A stretch of DNA of 64,000 nt from Anaerolineae bacterium (GCA_011176685.1 DUED01000050.1:1-64000), one strand, 5' to 3'. Counted from the stretch's first letter, positions 15,466 to 25,941 are shown. Notes: generated by a model not told the origin, from the letters alone. Numbers and translations: made by a program.

Positions 15466-18060
15466 TTACTCTGACACAACCACACGGTTGCGCCCCTGCT
15501 GCTTGGCTTTATATAGAGCTTTATCTGCTGCGTCCAGCAGGGAGTCAAGGTCACTCCGTGTTTCCTTTAGCTCCGCAACCCCCAGACTAAGCGTGATGGA
15601 AACGCCCCCTCTCCTACCTTTAACGCGCATTTCCTCAATCGTCTCACACAATCGTTCGGCAACATTTTGCGCCATGTGCACATCCGTTTCCGGCAACAGG
15701 ACAATGAACTCCTCACCGCCGTAACGCCCAAAGATATCAATGTCGCGCAATAACTTACTGCAGTTCAATGCCAGCGCTTTCAGCACCCTGTCCCCTACAA
15801 TGTGTCCATAGGTATCATTGACTAGTTTAAAATGATCAATATCCATCATAATCATAGAGAAGTCTTTACTATAGCGCAGTGAACGGGCGATTTCCATCTC
15901 GGCAATTTGCAAGATATAACGGCGGTTGTATAATCCGGTAAGAGTATCGGTGATAGCCATATCCTCCATACGGGCATATAAGCGCGCATTTTCAATCGCA
16001 ATGCTTGCCTGCGCAGCGATAGTCTCCAGCAGGCGAATTTGTTCATCCGTATAAGCATTAACTGCACTAGACTGGATCGATAAAACCCCAATTACTTTAC
16101 CGCTGATTATCAACGGCACCCCCAGATATGTATGCCCTATATATCCTGATATGCTGATAAATTGTTCTGCTGGAAATTCAGATTCTGGATCAAGGATATC
16201 TGCAATATGAACTGTCTTCCCTTTCGTTATCACATATCCCGTAACGCCTGGATTTTTCTTAATGCTGCGCTTATCAATTGGATATTGTTTCCCTTTTAAT
16301 TCTACTAAGGGAAATTCAATCGTCTTGTTTTTCTCATTGGATAGTGCCAGGTAAAACAAATCCACTTTAGCAAAGCGTTTGCATTGCTCGTTCAGCTTTT
16401 TCAGAACCTGATCCAAGTCCAGCCCGGAGGTGATCGCCAGCCCAATTTCATACAAGGTAGCCATCTGGTCAGCCAATTGCGCTTGTTCATTGAACAACTG
16501 GGCGTTCTCTATTGCAATAGCTGCCTGGTCTGCAAAAGCTTGCAGGCGCTCAGCGTGTTCCTCGATGAAGAAGTTGGGGGTACTGCCTTCTAAATTAAAG
16601 AAACCTAATAATTTTCCCTTGGCTTTTATCGGAGCTCCCAAATAGGACCTGATCCATTCCATACCTTTGTAAGGAATCCAATTAAGATCTGTATTCGTAT
16701 CATGGATAATTGCTGGCTTGCCATCAACAGTAATTCTTACAAAATCTGGGAAATCTTTGACGTTGAAGTGAAGGCGCTTGATAAGGTCTTCAGCCCCAAA
16801 CTTTTCATAACCGTGTGTATGTACAAAACTGACTATTCCATCCTTGCCTACCAGCGCTATATTGGCAGCATCATGCGGAACTACACGTTCCAAATTCTCC
16901 AGTATATCCCCAAACACTTCATCGACATCTAACGAGCTGTTTATAGCCGCCGCGGTATCGCTGAGCGCTTCAGCAAAAATGCGCTGTTCATGCTCAATGT
17001 TTTCAAGGCGCTTCCTTTCAGTAATATCCCGCAGGATTATCAGTCGCCCAATCTGATCATTTCTTCGATTAAAAATCTGTGAAACCCGTATATCAACATA
17101 CCTTGATTTATCCAAGCGGATTTCTGACTTTACGTTCGCGATACTGTCTAATCTTTTTACAATTTTGGGATAATCTGAAAGCACTTGCACTGCTTGTTTG
17201 CCCACCACGCTACGTTCACTCACATTTATCAACTTGCATGCTCTCTGATTAATATCCACAATATTACCGCGCTCGTCCAGAACAATTGTTCCTCCTGGCA
17301 AATTCTCAATTATTAAATCACGAGCAATTGGCATGATTGTAAAAAGCTGGTTTCGAAAGATAGAAAATGCCAGCACAACACCAGTAACTGTAAAAGAAAG
17401 CGGTGTAATATCTAACCCTTCTATTGGGAAAAGATCGGATATATAAATAAAATTCCCTATCCAGGGAACCATTGTTCCTACAATTAAAACAATCACCTGC
17501 CTCCGCTGTGATTTGGAAAAGCTGAGAAATGCACGCATGAGCAGAAAAGTGGCTGCCACCAGCAACACATAACTATGAATGATTACTAACCAGAATAATG
17601 GACCGTGACTATAAATCAAATACTGGCCCACACTTTCGGCAGCCGGGACAATATCGCTCCAAATCAAACCATGCAATTCATTAGTCGCAACCAGGATTAT
17701 TGCAATTGCCGGGATAACAAATAATAATGCGATGTTGCGGGGTTTCAGCCACTTGTTACGCCGGCTGTACTCGCTGGCAAAAATCAATAAAAATGGTGTC
17801 ACAGTTGTGATACCCGGATATTGAACTTTTGACCACAATATCTTTGTTTGCAAGTCCAAAGCGCCGATTTCCAGCACACTAAAAAACTGCCATTCTGCTG
17901 CCGCCAACATCGCCAATGCAAATGGGAGACCCCAGGTTGACACACGCTTCCAAAGCACAACAATCGCCAGCAGGATAGAAATGATGGCTGCAGCGAACAT
18001 AATGATTGTCTCTGGCGGAAATTGGTATGCTGTTTTCATGTTATTTTTCTGCAGATTCAC
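15466..18060 (-). CDS. diguanylate cyclase with 7TM, PAS, two GAF and GGDEF domains
   Basis: An 864-residue membrane sensor that should make cyclic di-GMP from two GTP. In order: an N-terminal 7-helix sensor (about 15-240, HisKA_7TM type), a PAS domain (about 250-350), two GAF domains (about 370-520 and 540-690) and a GGDEF domain (about 700-864). The active site is GGEEF in FGRYGGEEFIVLLP, a competent variant. RDID five residues upstream is a canonical RxxD product-inhibition site. There is no EAL domain. It is transcribed alone, and the ligands of the sensor domains are unknown. Confidence 0.9.
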   Translation of the reverse strand: MNLQKNNMKTAYQFPPETIIMFAAAIISILLAIVVLWKRVSTWGLPFALAMLAAAEWQFFSVLEIGALDLQTKILWSKVQYPGITTVTPFLLIFASEYSRRNKWLKPRNIALLFVIPAIAIILVATNELHGLIWSDIVPAAESVGQYLIYSHGPLFWLVIIHSYVLLVAATFLLMRAFLSFSKSQRRQVIVLIVGTMVPWIGNFIYISDLFPIEGLDITPLSFTVTGVVLAFSIFRNQLFTIMPIARDLIIENLPGGTIVLDERGNIVDINQRACKLINVSERSVVGKQAVQVLSDYPKIVKRLDSIANVKSEIRLDKSRYVDIRVSQIFNRRNDQIGRLIILRDITERKRLENIEHEQRIFAEALSDTAAAINSSLDVDEVFGDILENLERVVPHDAANIALVGKDGIVSFVHTHGYEKFGAEDLIKRLHFNVKDFPDFVRITVDGKPAIIHDTNTDLNWIPYKGMEWIRSYLGAPIKAKGKLLGFFNLEGSTPNFFIEEHAERLQAFADQAAIAIENAQLFNEQAQLADQMATLYEIGLAITSGLDLDQVLKKLNEQCKRFAKVDLFYLALSNEKNKTIEFPLVELKGKQYPIDKRSIKKNPGVTGYVITKGKTVHIADILDPESEFPAEQFISISGYIGHTYLGVPLIISGKVIGVLSIQSSAVNAYTDEQIRLLETIAAQASIAIENARLYARMEDMAITDTLTGLYNRRYILQIAEMEIARSLRYSKDFSMIMMDIDHFKLVNDTYGHIVGDRVLKALALNCSKLLRDIDIFGRYGGEEFIVLLPETDVHMAQNVAERLCETIEEMRVKGRRGGVSITLSLGVAELKETRSDLDSLLDAADKALYKAKQQGRNRVVVSE

Positions 18061-18203
18061 AAAATTTTATCATTAAAAATATCCCCGCAACTTAACCCCA
18101 CATCAAAAGAGTATAAATATTTATCTGTTGCCCGGTTTGAGAATATGCAGGGGAAATCCTTTAAACCTGCCCTTAATGAATAGATTGTTATTACTTTCTT
18201 ATT

Positions 18204-18240
18204 AAACAAAAAATCCGAAGCACCATAAGGTGTTTCGGAC
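18204..18240 (-). terminator. rho-independent terminator of the DUF35 gene
   Basis: On the minus strand, TCCGAAACACC, TTAT loop, GGTGCTTCGGA, then TTTTTTG. The stem is 11 pairs with one mismatch and is followed by a six-T run. It lies just after the stop of the DUF35 gene and ends that transcript. Confidence 0.8.
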
Positions 18241-18263
18241 TTCGCAATGCACGAATTTAGTGT

Positions 18264-18665
18264 TTATTCTGCCATTACTGGCCGGAATTTATAGCTGTAG
18301 ATCAACATTCCCCGCTCGTCGCCGTCCTCGCGGATGCGCCGAGTTACCATTTCTACCGGCGTGCCAATCTTCACTCCCTTTTCATCTAAATCTGTTAGTT
18401 GGGCTGTAACCACAGGCCCTTCCTCTAGCTTGACAAGTGCAACTGTATAGGGAGCGTTGCGTTCAAAACCAGCCGGAACGCTGTGCATCCTTGTAAATGA
18501 AAAGACTTTACCCTTGCCGCTGAACTTAAATGACTCTTTCGCTTCACCGCCGCATTGTGGGCACACATCGCGTGCTGGAAATATCCTCGCTCCACAGTGC
18601 GGACACGTTTCCCCTACTAGCGCATAACGCTGCTTCCTCAAACGCCAATGTCTCGGAACTTCCAT
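18264..18665 (-). CDS. DUF35 zinc-ribbon/OB-fold protein, thiolase-HMG-CoA synthase partner
   Basis: A 133-residue protein with a rubredoxin-like zinc ribbon (CPHCG at about 21-25 and CPQCG at about 35-39) and an OB fold (KGKVFSFTRMHSVPAGF, APYTVALVKLEEGPVV). In archaea such a protein bridges acetoacetyl-CoA thiolase and HMG-CoA synthase so that the intermediate is channelled. Here it follows those two genes, supporting the same role. A gap of ~190 bases separates it from the thiolase gene, so it may have its own promoter. AAGGAG lies ten bases before the ATG. Confidence 0.85.
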   Translation of the reverse strand: MEVPRHWRLRKQRYALVGETCPHCGARIFPARDVCPQCGGEAKESFKFSGKGKVFSFTRMHSVPAGFERNAPYTVALVKLEEGPVVTAQLTDLDEKGVKIGTPVEMVTRRIREDGDERGMLIYSYKFRPVMAE

Positions 18666-18852
18666 AAACTAGTAATTCTCCTTTACAAATAAGCTTTTAC
18701 TAAGCGCTACCTAGTTTAGGCAAGTAAAGCTATCAGAAGCTATCAAATTAATAAATTGATAGGTATTGGCAGTCAATGTTATTAGATTAGGAAAACCTTC
18801 AGGTAAAATGTTCTTTGGGCAATTTTTAGATAGCGCGATCATAAATCGCTCT

Positions 18853-20010
18853 TTATAAACGCTTTAATACATATGTAACAGAGCTAGCAGCGGAGCCACC
18901 TAGCGCCTGCACCAACGCCATTTGTGCGCCTTTTATCTGATTCTTACCTGCCTGTCCACGCAGCTGCATAACGGCATCCACCACCTGATACACACCTGCT
19001 GCGCCTAAGGGAAAACCGCGCGCTTTCAATCCGCCCATAGTAGCAATCGGCAGCTCCCCTTCCAGACTCAGCATGCTATTTTTCAACAGTTTCCATCCCT
19101 CTCCGCGCCTGGCAAAACCAGCCGCTTCCAGAGAAAGAACAACGTATATCGAGAACGCATCCCAGGTCTCAAAGAAATCCATTTGCTGAATACCCACACC
19201 CGCTTTTTCTAAAGCCGCTTGCGTGGAAATACGCACAGCATCAAATGCCAGGAGGTCAGCACGGTCATGCAACGCCAGAGCATCAGTGTTAAAACCAATC
19301 CCGGCAACCTCCACCATAGGATGAGAGCCATTGGTTGGTGCTAGTTCTCGCCTGGTGAGGATTACAGCCGCTGCTCCATCTGCATAAGGGGCAATATCCA
19401 GAAGGTTGAGCGGCTCGCAAACCACCGGCGCTTTTCGATATGCCTCGCGGCTGATAGCACGCTGATACATTGCTTTGGGATTGTTGATGGCGTTTTCGTG
19501 AGCAATAATCGCAAGATCAGCAAAAACATCTCGTTCAACGTTATATTGATGTATATAGCTGTTCATCAGCAATGCCGCCTGACCAGTAGGCGTCAAACCC
19601 TCTACAGCTTCAAAATCGTAGTCACTGGATTGTGCCAGTAGTGTTTCCATTTCCTGACCGACCACATCGGTGACCTTTTCTACTCCCACCACCAGCGCCA
19701 CATTCACAAAACCCGAGCTCACAGCCAGATAGCCCATACACAGGGCCGCCGCACCAGATGCTTCTCCGGCTTCTGCTGAAATTGCTTCAATGCCATCCAA
19801 ACCAACATTACCCGCCAGCAAAGCCCCCAGGTTTGCTTGATGGGAAGCGACAGAAGCCAGGAAATTGCCTACGTACATTGCCTGTGGTTTCAATCCGCCT
19901 GAATCTGCTATTGCTTCACGTATAGCCAGTGCGGAAAGGTTTCTCAAGGAAAGCTGCCAGTGTTCGCCTACCGGTGTTTGTCCAATGCCAGCAATAACCA
20001 CTTCTTGCAT
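18853..20010 (-). CDS. acetyl-CoA C-acetyltransferase, archaeal-type thiolase
   Basis: A 385-residue thiolase-fold protein of the SCP2/archaeal subfamily. It should condense two acetyl-CoA into acetoacetyl-CoA for the mevalonate pathway. Family features include VIAGIGQTPVGEHW at the start, EAGEASGAAALCMG near the nucleophile region (about residues 80-95), a mid-protein AAAVILTRRE and the C-terminal MGGLKARGFPLGAAGVYQ loop with conserved Gly and His/Lys positions. It follows the HMG-CoA synthase gene by 9 bases, as in archaeal operons. Confidence 0.85.
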   Translation of the reverse strand: MQEVVIAGIGQTPVGEHWQLSLRNLSALAIREAIADSGGLKPQAMYVGNFLASVASHQANLGALLAGNVGLDGIEAISAEAGEASGAAALCMGYLAVSSGFVNVALVVGVEKVTDVVGQEMETLLAQSSDYDFEAVEGLTPTGQAALLMNSYIHQYNVERDVFADLAIIAHENAINNPKAMYQRAISREAYRKAPVVCEPLNLLDIAPYADGAAAVILTRRELAPTNGSHPMVEVAGIGFNTDALALHDRADLLAFDAVRISTQAALEKAGVGIQQMDFFETWDAFSIYVVLSLEAAGFARRGEGWKLLKNSMLSLEGELPIATMGGLKARGFPLGAAGVYQVVDAVMQLRGQAGKNQIKGAQMALVQALGGSAASSVTYVLKRL

Positions 20011-20019
20011 GCGCTTTCC

Positions 20020-21114
20020 TTATTTCATTACAATCTTACCGCGGAATCGGGCATAAGTAGCGTAATCAATTTCTATCCTGCGTGCAATATACGCCGCTGT
20101 AGAAAGCGCTTTGTCCTTGCGCTCATCGACCAATTCAGTCACACGGATGTCCATGGCGTCTGAACCTGCACCAGAGCCAAACGAGACTGCCAGAATGCGG
20201 TCGCCGGGTTTGGCAATATCCAATACAGCGGTTAAGCCAATCAGCATTGCAGCCGCATAGGTATTACCTATCACGGGTGAAAGCAGTCCGGGCTTAATCT
20301 GCTCGTCCTTAAAGCCAAGCTGCCGCGCTACCCGCTGTGGAAATTTCATATTGGGTTGATGAAATACTACATAACTGTAATCCGCTGCATTCGTGCCTCT
20401 GGCTTCCATCAGCGTCTTAGCTGCATTTGTAATATGCTTGAAGTACGCTGGTTCGCCTGTAAAGCGCTGTCCATGTTCGGGGTATTTCTGATACGCCCTG
20501 CGCCAAAAATCTGGCGTGTCGGATACATACGAATAAACTGCCTGAATCTCTGCCAGTGAGTTTTCGGCTGGTCCAATGATAAAAGCCGCTCCCCCTGCGC
20601 CAGCTGTATATTCCAGTGCATCACCCGGCTTTGCCTGTGCAGTGTCAGCTCCAATTGCCAGCGCATAATTCGCCATCTGCGAGCCGACCAGCCCCATAGC
20701 AGCTACAACGGTTTCTGTGCCGGCTTTGCAGGCAAACTCGAAATCTGCCGCCTGGATATGCGGTACTGCCCCAATGGCTTCAGCCACGATAGTGGAACTG
20801 GGTTTGACAGCATAGGGATGTGATTCTGAGCCAATCCAAACAGCTCTCAGTTCAGCAGGATCAACTTCAGCGCGCGCCAATGCATTACGTGCTGCCTCGA
20901 TCGAGATCGTAACAACATCCTCATCTAACCCCGCTACGGCTTTTTCTTTAATCGGCAATCCACCCACTGAATCTTTCCACACCCGCGCTACTTCCTTTGC
21001 AGGCAAACGGTACTGCGGAATATACGACCCATACCCGATAATACCCACCGGGCGCAATGGTTTCAATAATAGGGAACTTTTGCTCTCTGCTTCTGGCTTC
21101 ACTTTCGGTTCCAA
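20020..21114 (-). CDS. hydroxymethylglutaryl-CoA synthase, archaeal type
   Basis: A 364-residue thiolase-superfamily enzyme that joins acetyl-CoA and acetoacetyl-CoA into HMG-CoA. The [15 protein letters not shown] start after a short basic leader, [10 protein letters not shown], the catalytic cysteine in [12 protein letters not shown] (about residue 130) and [12 protein letters not shown] with the catalytic His are all of archaeal type. Its first bases overlap the end of the HMG-CoA reductase gene, indicating translational coupling. Length is normal for the archaeal form and shorter than eukaryotic or Gram-positive MvaS. Confidence 0.9.
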   Translation of the reverse strand: MEPKVKPEAESKSSLLLKPLRPVGIIGYGSYIPQYRLPAKEVARVWKDSVGGLPIKEKAVAGLDEDVVTISIEAARNALARAEVDPAELRAVWIGSESHPYAVKPSSTIVAEAIGAVPHIQAADFEFACKAGTETVVAAMGLVGSQMANYALAIGADTAQAKPGDALEYTAGAGGAAFIIGPAENSLAEIQAVYSYVSDTPDFWRRAYQKYPEHGQRFTGEPAYFKHITNAAKTLMEARGTNAADYSYVVFHQPNMKFPQRVARQLGFKDEQIKPGLLSPVIGNTYAAAMLIGLTAVLDIAKPGDRILAVSFGSGAGSDAMDIRVTELVDERKDKALSTAAYIARRIEIDYATYARFRGKIVMK

Positions 21115-22376
21115 TCCTTCAATATTTCAATTGCACGATAAATTTGGATATTTCTTTCTTTGATCATCTGCTCTGCTATTGGAGCGACTAACTCGGACGG
21201 CGCTCCGGCTGATACTGCCACCTGGCGCGCATGTAAAGCCATATGCCCGCGCTGAATGCCCTCCGTTGCAAGCGCGCGCAATGCTCCCAGGTTTTGCGCC
21301 AGCCCAACTGAGACAATGATTTCTGCCAGCTCGCCAGCCGTTTTGACACCCATCAACTTCAGCGCAGCTTGCGCTCCCGGATGCACCTTGGTCGCGCCCC
21401 CAACAATACCGACTGCCATAGGCATTTCCAGCTCACCCACCACATCACCATTTTCATCCTTTGTCCACCTGCTCAGACTGGTATAGCGCCCACCACGAGC
21501 AGCATAGGCATGTGCACCCGCTTCTACAGCCCGCCAGTCATTACCTGTGGCTATCACAACTGCGTCCACTCCGTTCATAATACCTTTATTATTGGTAGCC
21601 GCGCGGTAAGGGTCGGCACTTGCAAAAGCCCAGGCTGCAATAATGCCATCGCGCACCTGCTCTCCCCTGAAATCCTTAAAAGCCAGTGCCGCCACAGGAA
21701 TAGTGCAGCGTACTTTCGCCAGCCGTCTATCTGCCAGGTTAGAAAGGATGCGCAGCAGCGCCTTGCCGCCAGTGATCTGCTCCACAAAGGGTGCCAATTC
21801 TTCCAGCGCGCTGTTGACGGCATTAGCGCCCATAGCATCACGCACGTCATAAATCAGATGCATGACCAGAAAACTACCAATGGGAGAATCAGCAATAATG
21901 CGCACCTCGATATCACGCGCTCCGCCACCTAACCGCTGCAAAACGGGATCAACCCGTGTGGCTCTTTGCAACAGCTCCTCTTTGTGCTCAAGGATATGCG
22001 CCTTCGCTTTTGGCAGGTCAGCCACCTCTAATATCTGTATCTGCCCAATCATCTCTGGTGCAGAGGATTCAGCCATGAAGCCCCCGCCAGCTTGGGCAAG
22101 CTTGGCCATGTAAGAAGCCGCCGCTACAACCGATGGTTCTTCTACCACCATAGGCACTGGCACTTCACGACTATTTATCACAAAATGCTGTGCAATGCCC
22201 AGCGGCAGCGCATAGGTGCCGACCACATTCTCAATCATGAAGTTTGCCTGCTCAGCAGTGAGCCCGGCAGCACCGCCCAATGCCTGCATGTCTTGCAAGG
22301 AGATGCCAGCAGTCTTCTGCAGCACCTGCAGGCGTTCTTTAATACTCAATTGATGAAATTTACGTTTCTTTACCAT
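21099..22376 (-). CDS. mvaA: hydroxymethylglutaryl-CoA reductase, class II
   Basis: About 425 residues, reducing HMG-CoA to mevalonate (or the reverse). Class II signatures are the [17 protein letters not shown] start, the substrate-binding [14 protein letters not shown], the dinucleotide-binding [12 protein letters not shown], the catalytic Lys in NNKGIMNGV and a C-terminal His in GHMALHAR. The ATG at 22376 starts the conserved [11 protein letters not shown] sequence; the upstream frame to 22439 is hydrophobic noise with no ribosome binding site. It is first in the mevalonate operon. Cofactor preference cannot be told by eye. Confidence 0.9.
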   Translation of the reverse strand: MVKKRKFHQLSIKERLQVLQKTAGISLQDMQALGGAAGLTAEQANFMIENVVGTYALPLGIAQHFVINSREVPVPMVVEEPSVVAAASYMAKLAQAGGGFMAESSAPEMIGQIQILEVADLPKAKAHILEHKEELLQRATRVDPVLQRLGGGARDIEVRIIADSPIGSFLVMHLIYDVRDAMGANAVNSALEELAPFVEQITGGKALLRILSNLADRRLAKVRCTIPVAALAFKDFRGEQVRDGIIAAWAFASADPYRAATNNKGIMNGVDAVVIATGNDWRAVEAGAHAYAARGGRYTSLSRWTKDENGDVVGELEMPMAVGIVGGATKVHPGAQAALKLMGVKTAGELAEIIVSVGLAQNLGALRALATEGIQRGHMALHARQVAVSAGAPSELVAPIAEQMIKERNIQIYRAIEILKDWNRK

Positions 22377-22465
22377 TATCCAATATACTCTGTCAGTCCA
22401 GCTAAAAGCGGGATTGATAATAACAAATAAAACTGGCAAAAGCTCTCAAACCATAGCTGTCTGCT

Positions 22466-23161
22466 TCAGTTGTCTTTCTGAAGCTGAAAGCTGCCGCCTG
22501 GCTTAAGCACGACAACTTTAGCCGCTGTCTCTCTTTCTACCTTGTCTTTCCAGGCTTGCGCATCCTGTTCAATGAGCTCAAAGGTATCATAATGTATAGG
22601 AATTACATAACCGGGCATAAGCAATTTGACTGCACGCAAGGCATCAGCCGGTCCCATAGTATAGTTGTCGCCAATCGGCAGCACAGCAATGTCAATGCCC
22701 TCTTCGCCGATCAGTTTCATGTCGCCGAACAAGCCGGTGTCACCAGCCAGGTAAATCCTTTCACCCGCTTTATTTGTCAGCAGGAAACCGGCGGGGTTGC
22801 CTCCATAGCTCCCATCTGGCAACGCTGACCCATGCAGGGCAAGAGTTAATTTTAGATAGCCAAATGGAAAAGTATGTCCACCTCCCAGGTGTTGAGCATG
22901 CGTCTTCACGCCGCGCGCTTCCAGCCAGTTGGCAATCTCAAAGACTGTAATAACCACCGCGCCTGTACGCTTGGCGATTGCAACAATATCACCTAAATGA
23001 TCGCCGTGGGCATGCGTTACCAGAATATAATCCGCCGCGACCTCGGATGACTTGATGCTGGCACAAGGATTATCATCTAGGAATGGGTCAACCAACAGTT
23101 GATAACTATCTACTTCCAACCCCAGAGCTGCATGTCCGTAAAAATTCAATTTCAAAAACAT
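22466..23161 (-). CDS. metal-dependent hydrolase, UPF0173 (metallo-beta-lactamase fold)
   Basis: About 231 residues, of the UPF0173/YtkL-like MBL-fold hydrolases. The metal motif is VTHAHGDHLGD (about residues 50-60), with further ligands in YLAGDTGLFGD and VIPIHYDTF. Physiological substrate unknown. GGAGG is embedded in the first codons of the longer frame, so translation should start at the ATG at 23161 (or the adjacent ATG at 23164), not 23173. It is upstream of and divergent from the M29 aminopeptidase gene. Confidence 0.85.
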   Translation of the reverse strand: MFLKLNFYGHAALGLEVDSYQLLVDPFLDDNPCASIKSSEVAADYILVTHAHGDHLGDIVAIAKRTGAVVITVFEIANWLEARGVKTHAQHLGGGHTFPFGYLKLTLALHGSALPDGSYGGNPAGFLLTNKAGERIYLAGDTGLFGDMKLIGEEGIDIAVLPIGDNYTMGPADALRAVKLLMPGYVIPIHYDTFELIEQDAQAWKDKVERETAAKVVVLKPGGSFQLQKDN

Positions 23162-23296
23162 CATGACCTCCATCTATTACAAATCTACTATAACGCATTT
23201 CAATCAATCAAGTAAGGTTTCGGAAAAGCCGCTCGCAGAGGTCAAAAATGTAGATACAATTAGAATGGCGAACAATCTATAAGAAAGGAATCTTTT

Positions 23297-24406
23297 ATGA
23301 AAGATCCACGTATAGAAAAATTAGCTGATTTACTGGTGAATTACTCAGTAGAGGTCCAGCCCAAGCAGAAGGTATTAATTCACGGGGAGGGTGGCGGCGA
23401 ACCATTGATGATGGCTGTCTTTGATAAATGCCTGCAAAAAGGCGCTTATCCGTTTATCTTGCGTTATCCATATAATTGGTATGACAGCATCTTCCGCTAC
23501 GGCTCACCTGATATGTACGAAAAGCTGCTTGAACAGCTCAAGCAGATGGTTGCAACTTACGATGTTCGCATCAGGATTTTAGGAGAGGAAAATACCAAAG
23601 AGCTTTCAAAATTTAATCCTGAGCACGTGGCAAAATTCTACGCAGTATCAGGCAAGATTTCTAGAATTATGCTGGAGCGCGAAGCCAAGGGAGAAATGAA
23701 ATGGGTACTCTCACTATTCCCCACCCAGGCATATGCCCAGGACGCCAACATGAGCTTAATTGATTACGAAGATTTTGTTTACAACGCCTGCATGCCTGAT
23801 CCCAAGCATCCCATCGACTATTGGAAAAAAGTCGCAGTACGCCAGGCCAAGATCATTGACTGGCTTAAGGGCAAAGAAAAAGTGCACATTACTGCTCAAG
23901 AAACAGACCTGACGCTGAGCATTAAAGGGCGCCCTTTCGCAAACTGCGCTTGCACGGCGAATGTGCCGGATGGTGAGATATTCACCTCGCCGGTTGAGGA
24001 CAGCGCTGAAGGGCATGTGTTTTTTTCCTATCCAACCCTATATGAGGGCTTCGAGGTCACGGGCGTACGCCTGTGGTTTGAAAAAGGCAGGGTGATCAAA
24101 GCCACCGCACAAAAGAACGAGGAATTCCTGCACAAGAAATTAGATACAGACGCCGGCTCACGCTCTTTGGGCGAGTTTGCCATCGGCACCAATGCAGGCA
24201 TCCAGCAGTTCACAGGTCAAATCTTATTCGATGAGAAGATTGGCGGCAGTTTTCATATGGCATTGGGTCACGGCTATCCCGAAACAAAAAGCCAGAATGA
24301 GTCTGTCATCCATTGGGACATGATCTGCGATTTGCGCCAGGGCGGAAAGATTCTTGTGGACGATGAGCTGTTTTACCAGAATGGCAGGTTCATGATTGAT
24401 TATTAA
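23297..24406 (+). CDS. aminopeptidase, M29 (thermophilic AmpT/AmpS) family
   Basis: A 369-residue metallo-aminopeptidase of family M29. The N-terminal domain (1-200) starts with IEKLADLLVNYSVEVQPKQKV. The C-terminal catalytic domain has the metal ligands in PDGEIFTSPVEDSAEGH (Glu), LGEFAIGTNAGI (Glu) and FHMALGHGYPET, with a late HWDMICDL (His, Asp). It cleaves N-terminal residues from peptides in the cytoplasm. AAGGAA precedes the ATG by about eight bases. It is probably a single-gene transcript. Confidence 0.9.
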   Translation: MKDPRIEKLADLLVNYSVEVQPKQKVLIHGEGGGEPLMMAVFDKCLQKGAYPFILRYPYNWYDSIFRYGSPDMYEKLLEQLKQMVATYDVRIRILGEENTKELSKFNPEHVAKFYAVSGKISRIMLEREAKGEMKWVLSLFPTQAYAQDANMSLIDYEDFVYNACMPDPKHPIDYWKKVAVRQAKIIDWLKGKEKVHITAQETDLTLSIKGRPFANCACTANVPDGEIFTSPVEDSAEGHVFFSYPTLYEGFEVTGVRLWFEKGRVIKATAQKNEEFLHKKLDTDAGSRSLGEFAIGTNAGIQQFTGQILFDEKIGGSFHMALGHGYPETKSQNESVIHWDMICDLRQGGKILVDDELFYQNGRFMIDY

Positions 24407-24519
24407 GAACTCGCTTTTACAAAGAAACAAGCATTCATCTATGCCCGTTTCTTGATAAAAAATGCCTATGGTAATATTAATTTCACAATTAATTCAGACA
24501 TCCAATTCGGAATAGAAAA

Positions 24520-25308
24520 ATGAAAAACCTTGAAATCAATACTGATCTGGTACGCAAAACCATTACCAGCTTCATCCGCAGCGAAACCAAGCAGGCTGGT
24601 TTTGAACGCGCCTTACTGGGTGTATCCGGGGGAGTGGACTCTTCACTCGCCTGCTTCCTGGCGGCGGAAGCGCTGGGACCGAAAAACGTGCTGGCTGTAC
24701 GCATGCCCTATAAGACCTCTTCTGCGGATTCCCTGGAGCATGCCCGGCTGGTGATTGATAAAACCGGCGTGCAGTCCACCACTATCCCCATCACCGCAAT
24801 GGCTGATGAGTTCATCAATGAATTTCCTGATATGAGCCGCGTGCGCAAAGGAAACATCATGGCGCGCTCACGTATGATCGTGCTCTATGACCAGTCCGCC
24901 GCTTTCAAGGGTTTGGTGGTCGGCACCGGTAACAAGACCGAAATCTTGCTGGGGTACACCACTCTTTACGGCGACTCTGCTTGCGACTTTAACCCCATCG
25001 GTGACCTGTACAAAACCCAGGTCCGCCAGCTTGCCCACGCCATAGGCATTCCGCAAGTGATCATTCAAAAACCGCCCAGTGCTGGTCTGTGGGTTGGACA
25101 GACGGACGAAGGCGAGCTGGGCTTCACCTATGCTGAAGTGGATAAACTGCTGTACCTGTTGGTGAACGAGCGTCGCACCCCGCAGGAATGCGTCAAAGCC
25201 GGCTTTGCCAGAGATTTTGTGGAAAAAGCAGTCGAGCGTATGCGCCGCTACCATTTCAAGAGCAGCATGCCGCCCATCGCCAAACTCAGCAACCGCACCG
25301 TAGATTAA
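24520..25308 (+). CDS. nadE: NAD+ synthase, ammonia-dependent
   Basis: A 262-residue NAD synthetase, the last step of NAD+ synthesis, which adenylates and amidates nicotinate adenine dinucleotide. The PP-loop is LGVSGGVDSSLA (about residues 36-47), with GTGNKTEILLGY and DFNPIGDLYKTQV in the synthetase core. It lacks the glutaminase domain, so it should use ammonia directly. It is followed 12 bases later by a GerMN lipoprotein gene. A second NAD enzyme, NAD kinase, lies 20 kb away. Confidence 0.93.
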   Translation: MKNLEINTDLVRKTITSFIRSETKQAGFERALLGVSGGVDSSLACFLAAEALGPKNVLAVRMPYKTSSADSLEHARLVIDKTGVQSTTIPITAMADEFINEFPDMSRVRKGNIMARSRMIVLYDQSAAFKGLVVGTGNKTEILLGYTTLYGDSACDFNPIGDLYKTQVRQLAHAIGIPQVIIQKPPSAGLWVGQTDEGELGFTYAEVDKLLYLLVNERRTPQECVKAGFARDFVEKAVERMRRYHFKSSMPPIAKLSNRTVD

Positions 25309-25320
25309 ACCAAGGTAATT

Positions 25321-25941
25321 GTGAACTCATCAAAATCAATCATTACTGCACTCTTCATCCTGTTGCTTGGCTCCCTGGCTTGTTCATTAAGCGCCATTCC
25401 CGCGGCACAACCCACCGGCACGCCCCTCCCCACCAGCTATTCCTCACCTACGCCAACAGCCACCGCGCCGCCACCCACAGCCACTGACTCCCCTGCGTTG
25501 CTGCCCACAGCCACAGACTCCCCATCCAAACCGCAGACCGTGAAAATTTTTCTGGTTGCACCCGGCGATAATGGCCAATCCGGGAAACTCATCGGCTGTG
25601 GCGACAGTCTGGTTGCAGTTGAAATCGCCATCGAGCCAACTGTGGCTGTCCTGCGAGCTGCATTAATTGAACTGCTCAACCTCGCACCCGATATGTATTT
25701 TGGGCAGTCAGGTCTCTACAACGCTCTCTACCTCTCCAACCTCACCATCCAGAAGCTGGAAATCGTCAATAGACAAGCCCTTATTCATCTCAATGGTACC
25801 CTGATCTTCGGCGGTGATTGCGACATTCCCCTCATACAAGCGCAACTGACCGAAATTGCGCTGCAGTTTTCCACTGTTGACAGCGTGTCCGTATTCATCA
25901 ACGATATCCCCCTGGAAGAAGTGCTTTCGCTCAAGGATTGA
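25321..25941 (+). CDS. lipoprotein with GerMN domain
   Basis: A 206-residue exported lipoprotein (lipobox LACS, Cys at about residue 22) with a Thr/Pro-rich spacer (about 30-75) and a C-terminal GerMN domain (about 80-200): VKIFLV, VAVLRAALIELLN, then VSVFINDIPLEEVL. GerMN domains occur in spore germination and cell-wall proteins, and in non-sporulating bacteria as cell-surface lipoproteins of unknown role. The start is GTG, with AAGG nine bases upstream. Probably co-transcribed with nadE. Confidence 0.75.
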   Translation: MNSSKSIITALFILLLGSLACSLSAIPAAQPTGTPLPTSYSSPTPTATAPPPTATDSPALLPTATDSPSKPQTVKIFLVAPGDNGQSGKLIGCGDSLVAVEIAIEPTVAVLRAALIELLNLAPDMYFGQSGLYNALYLSNLTIQKLEIVNRQALIHLNGTLIFGGDCDIPLIQAQLTEIALQFSTVDSVSVFINDIPLEEVLSLKD

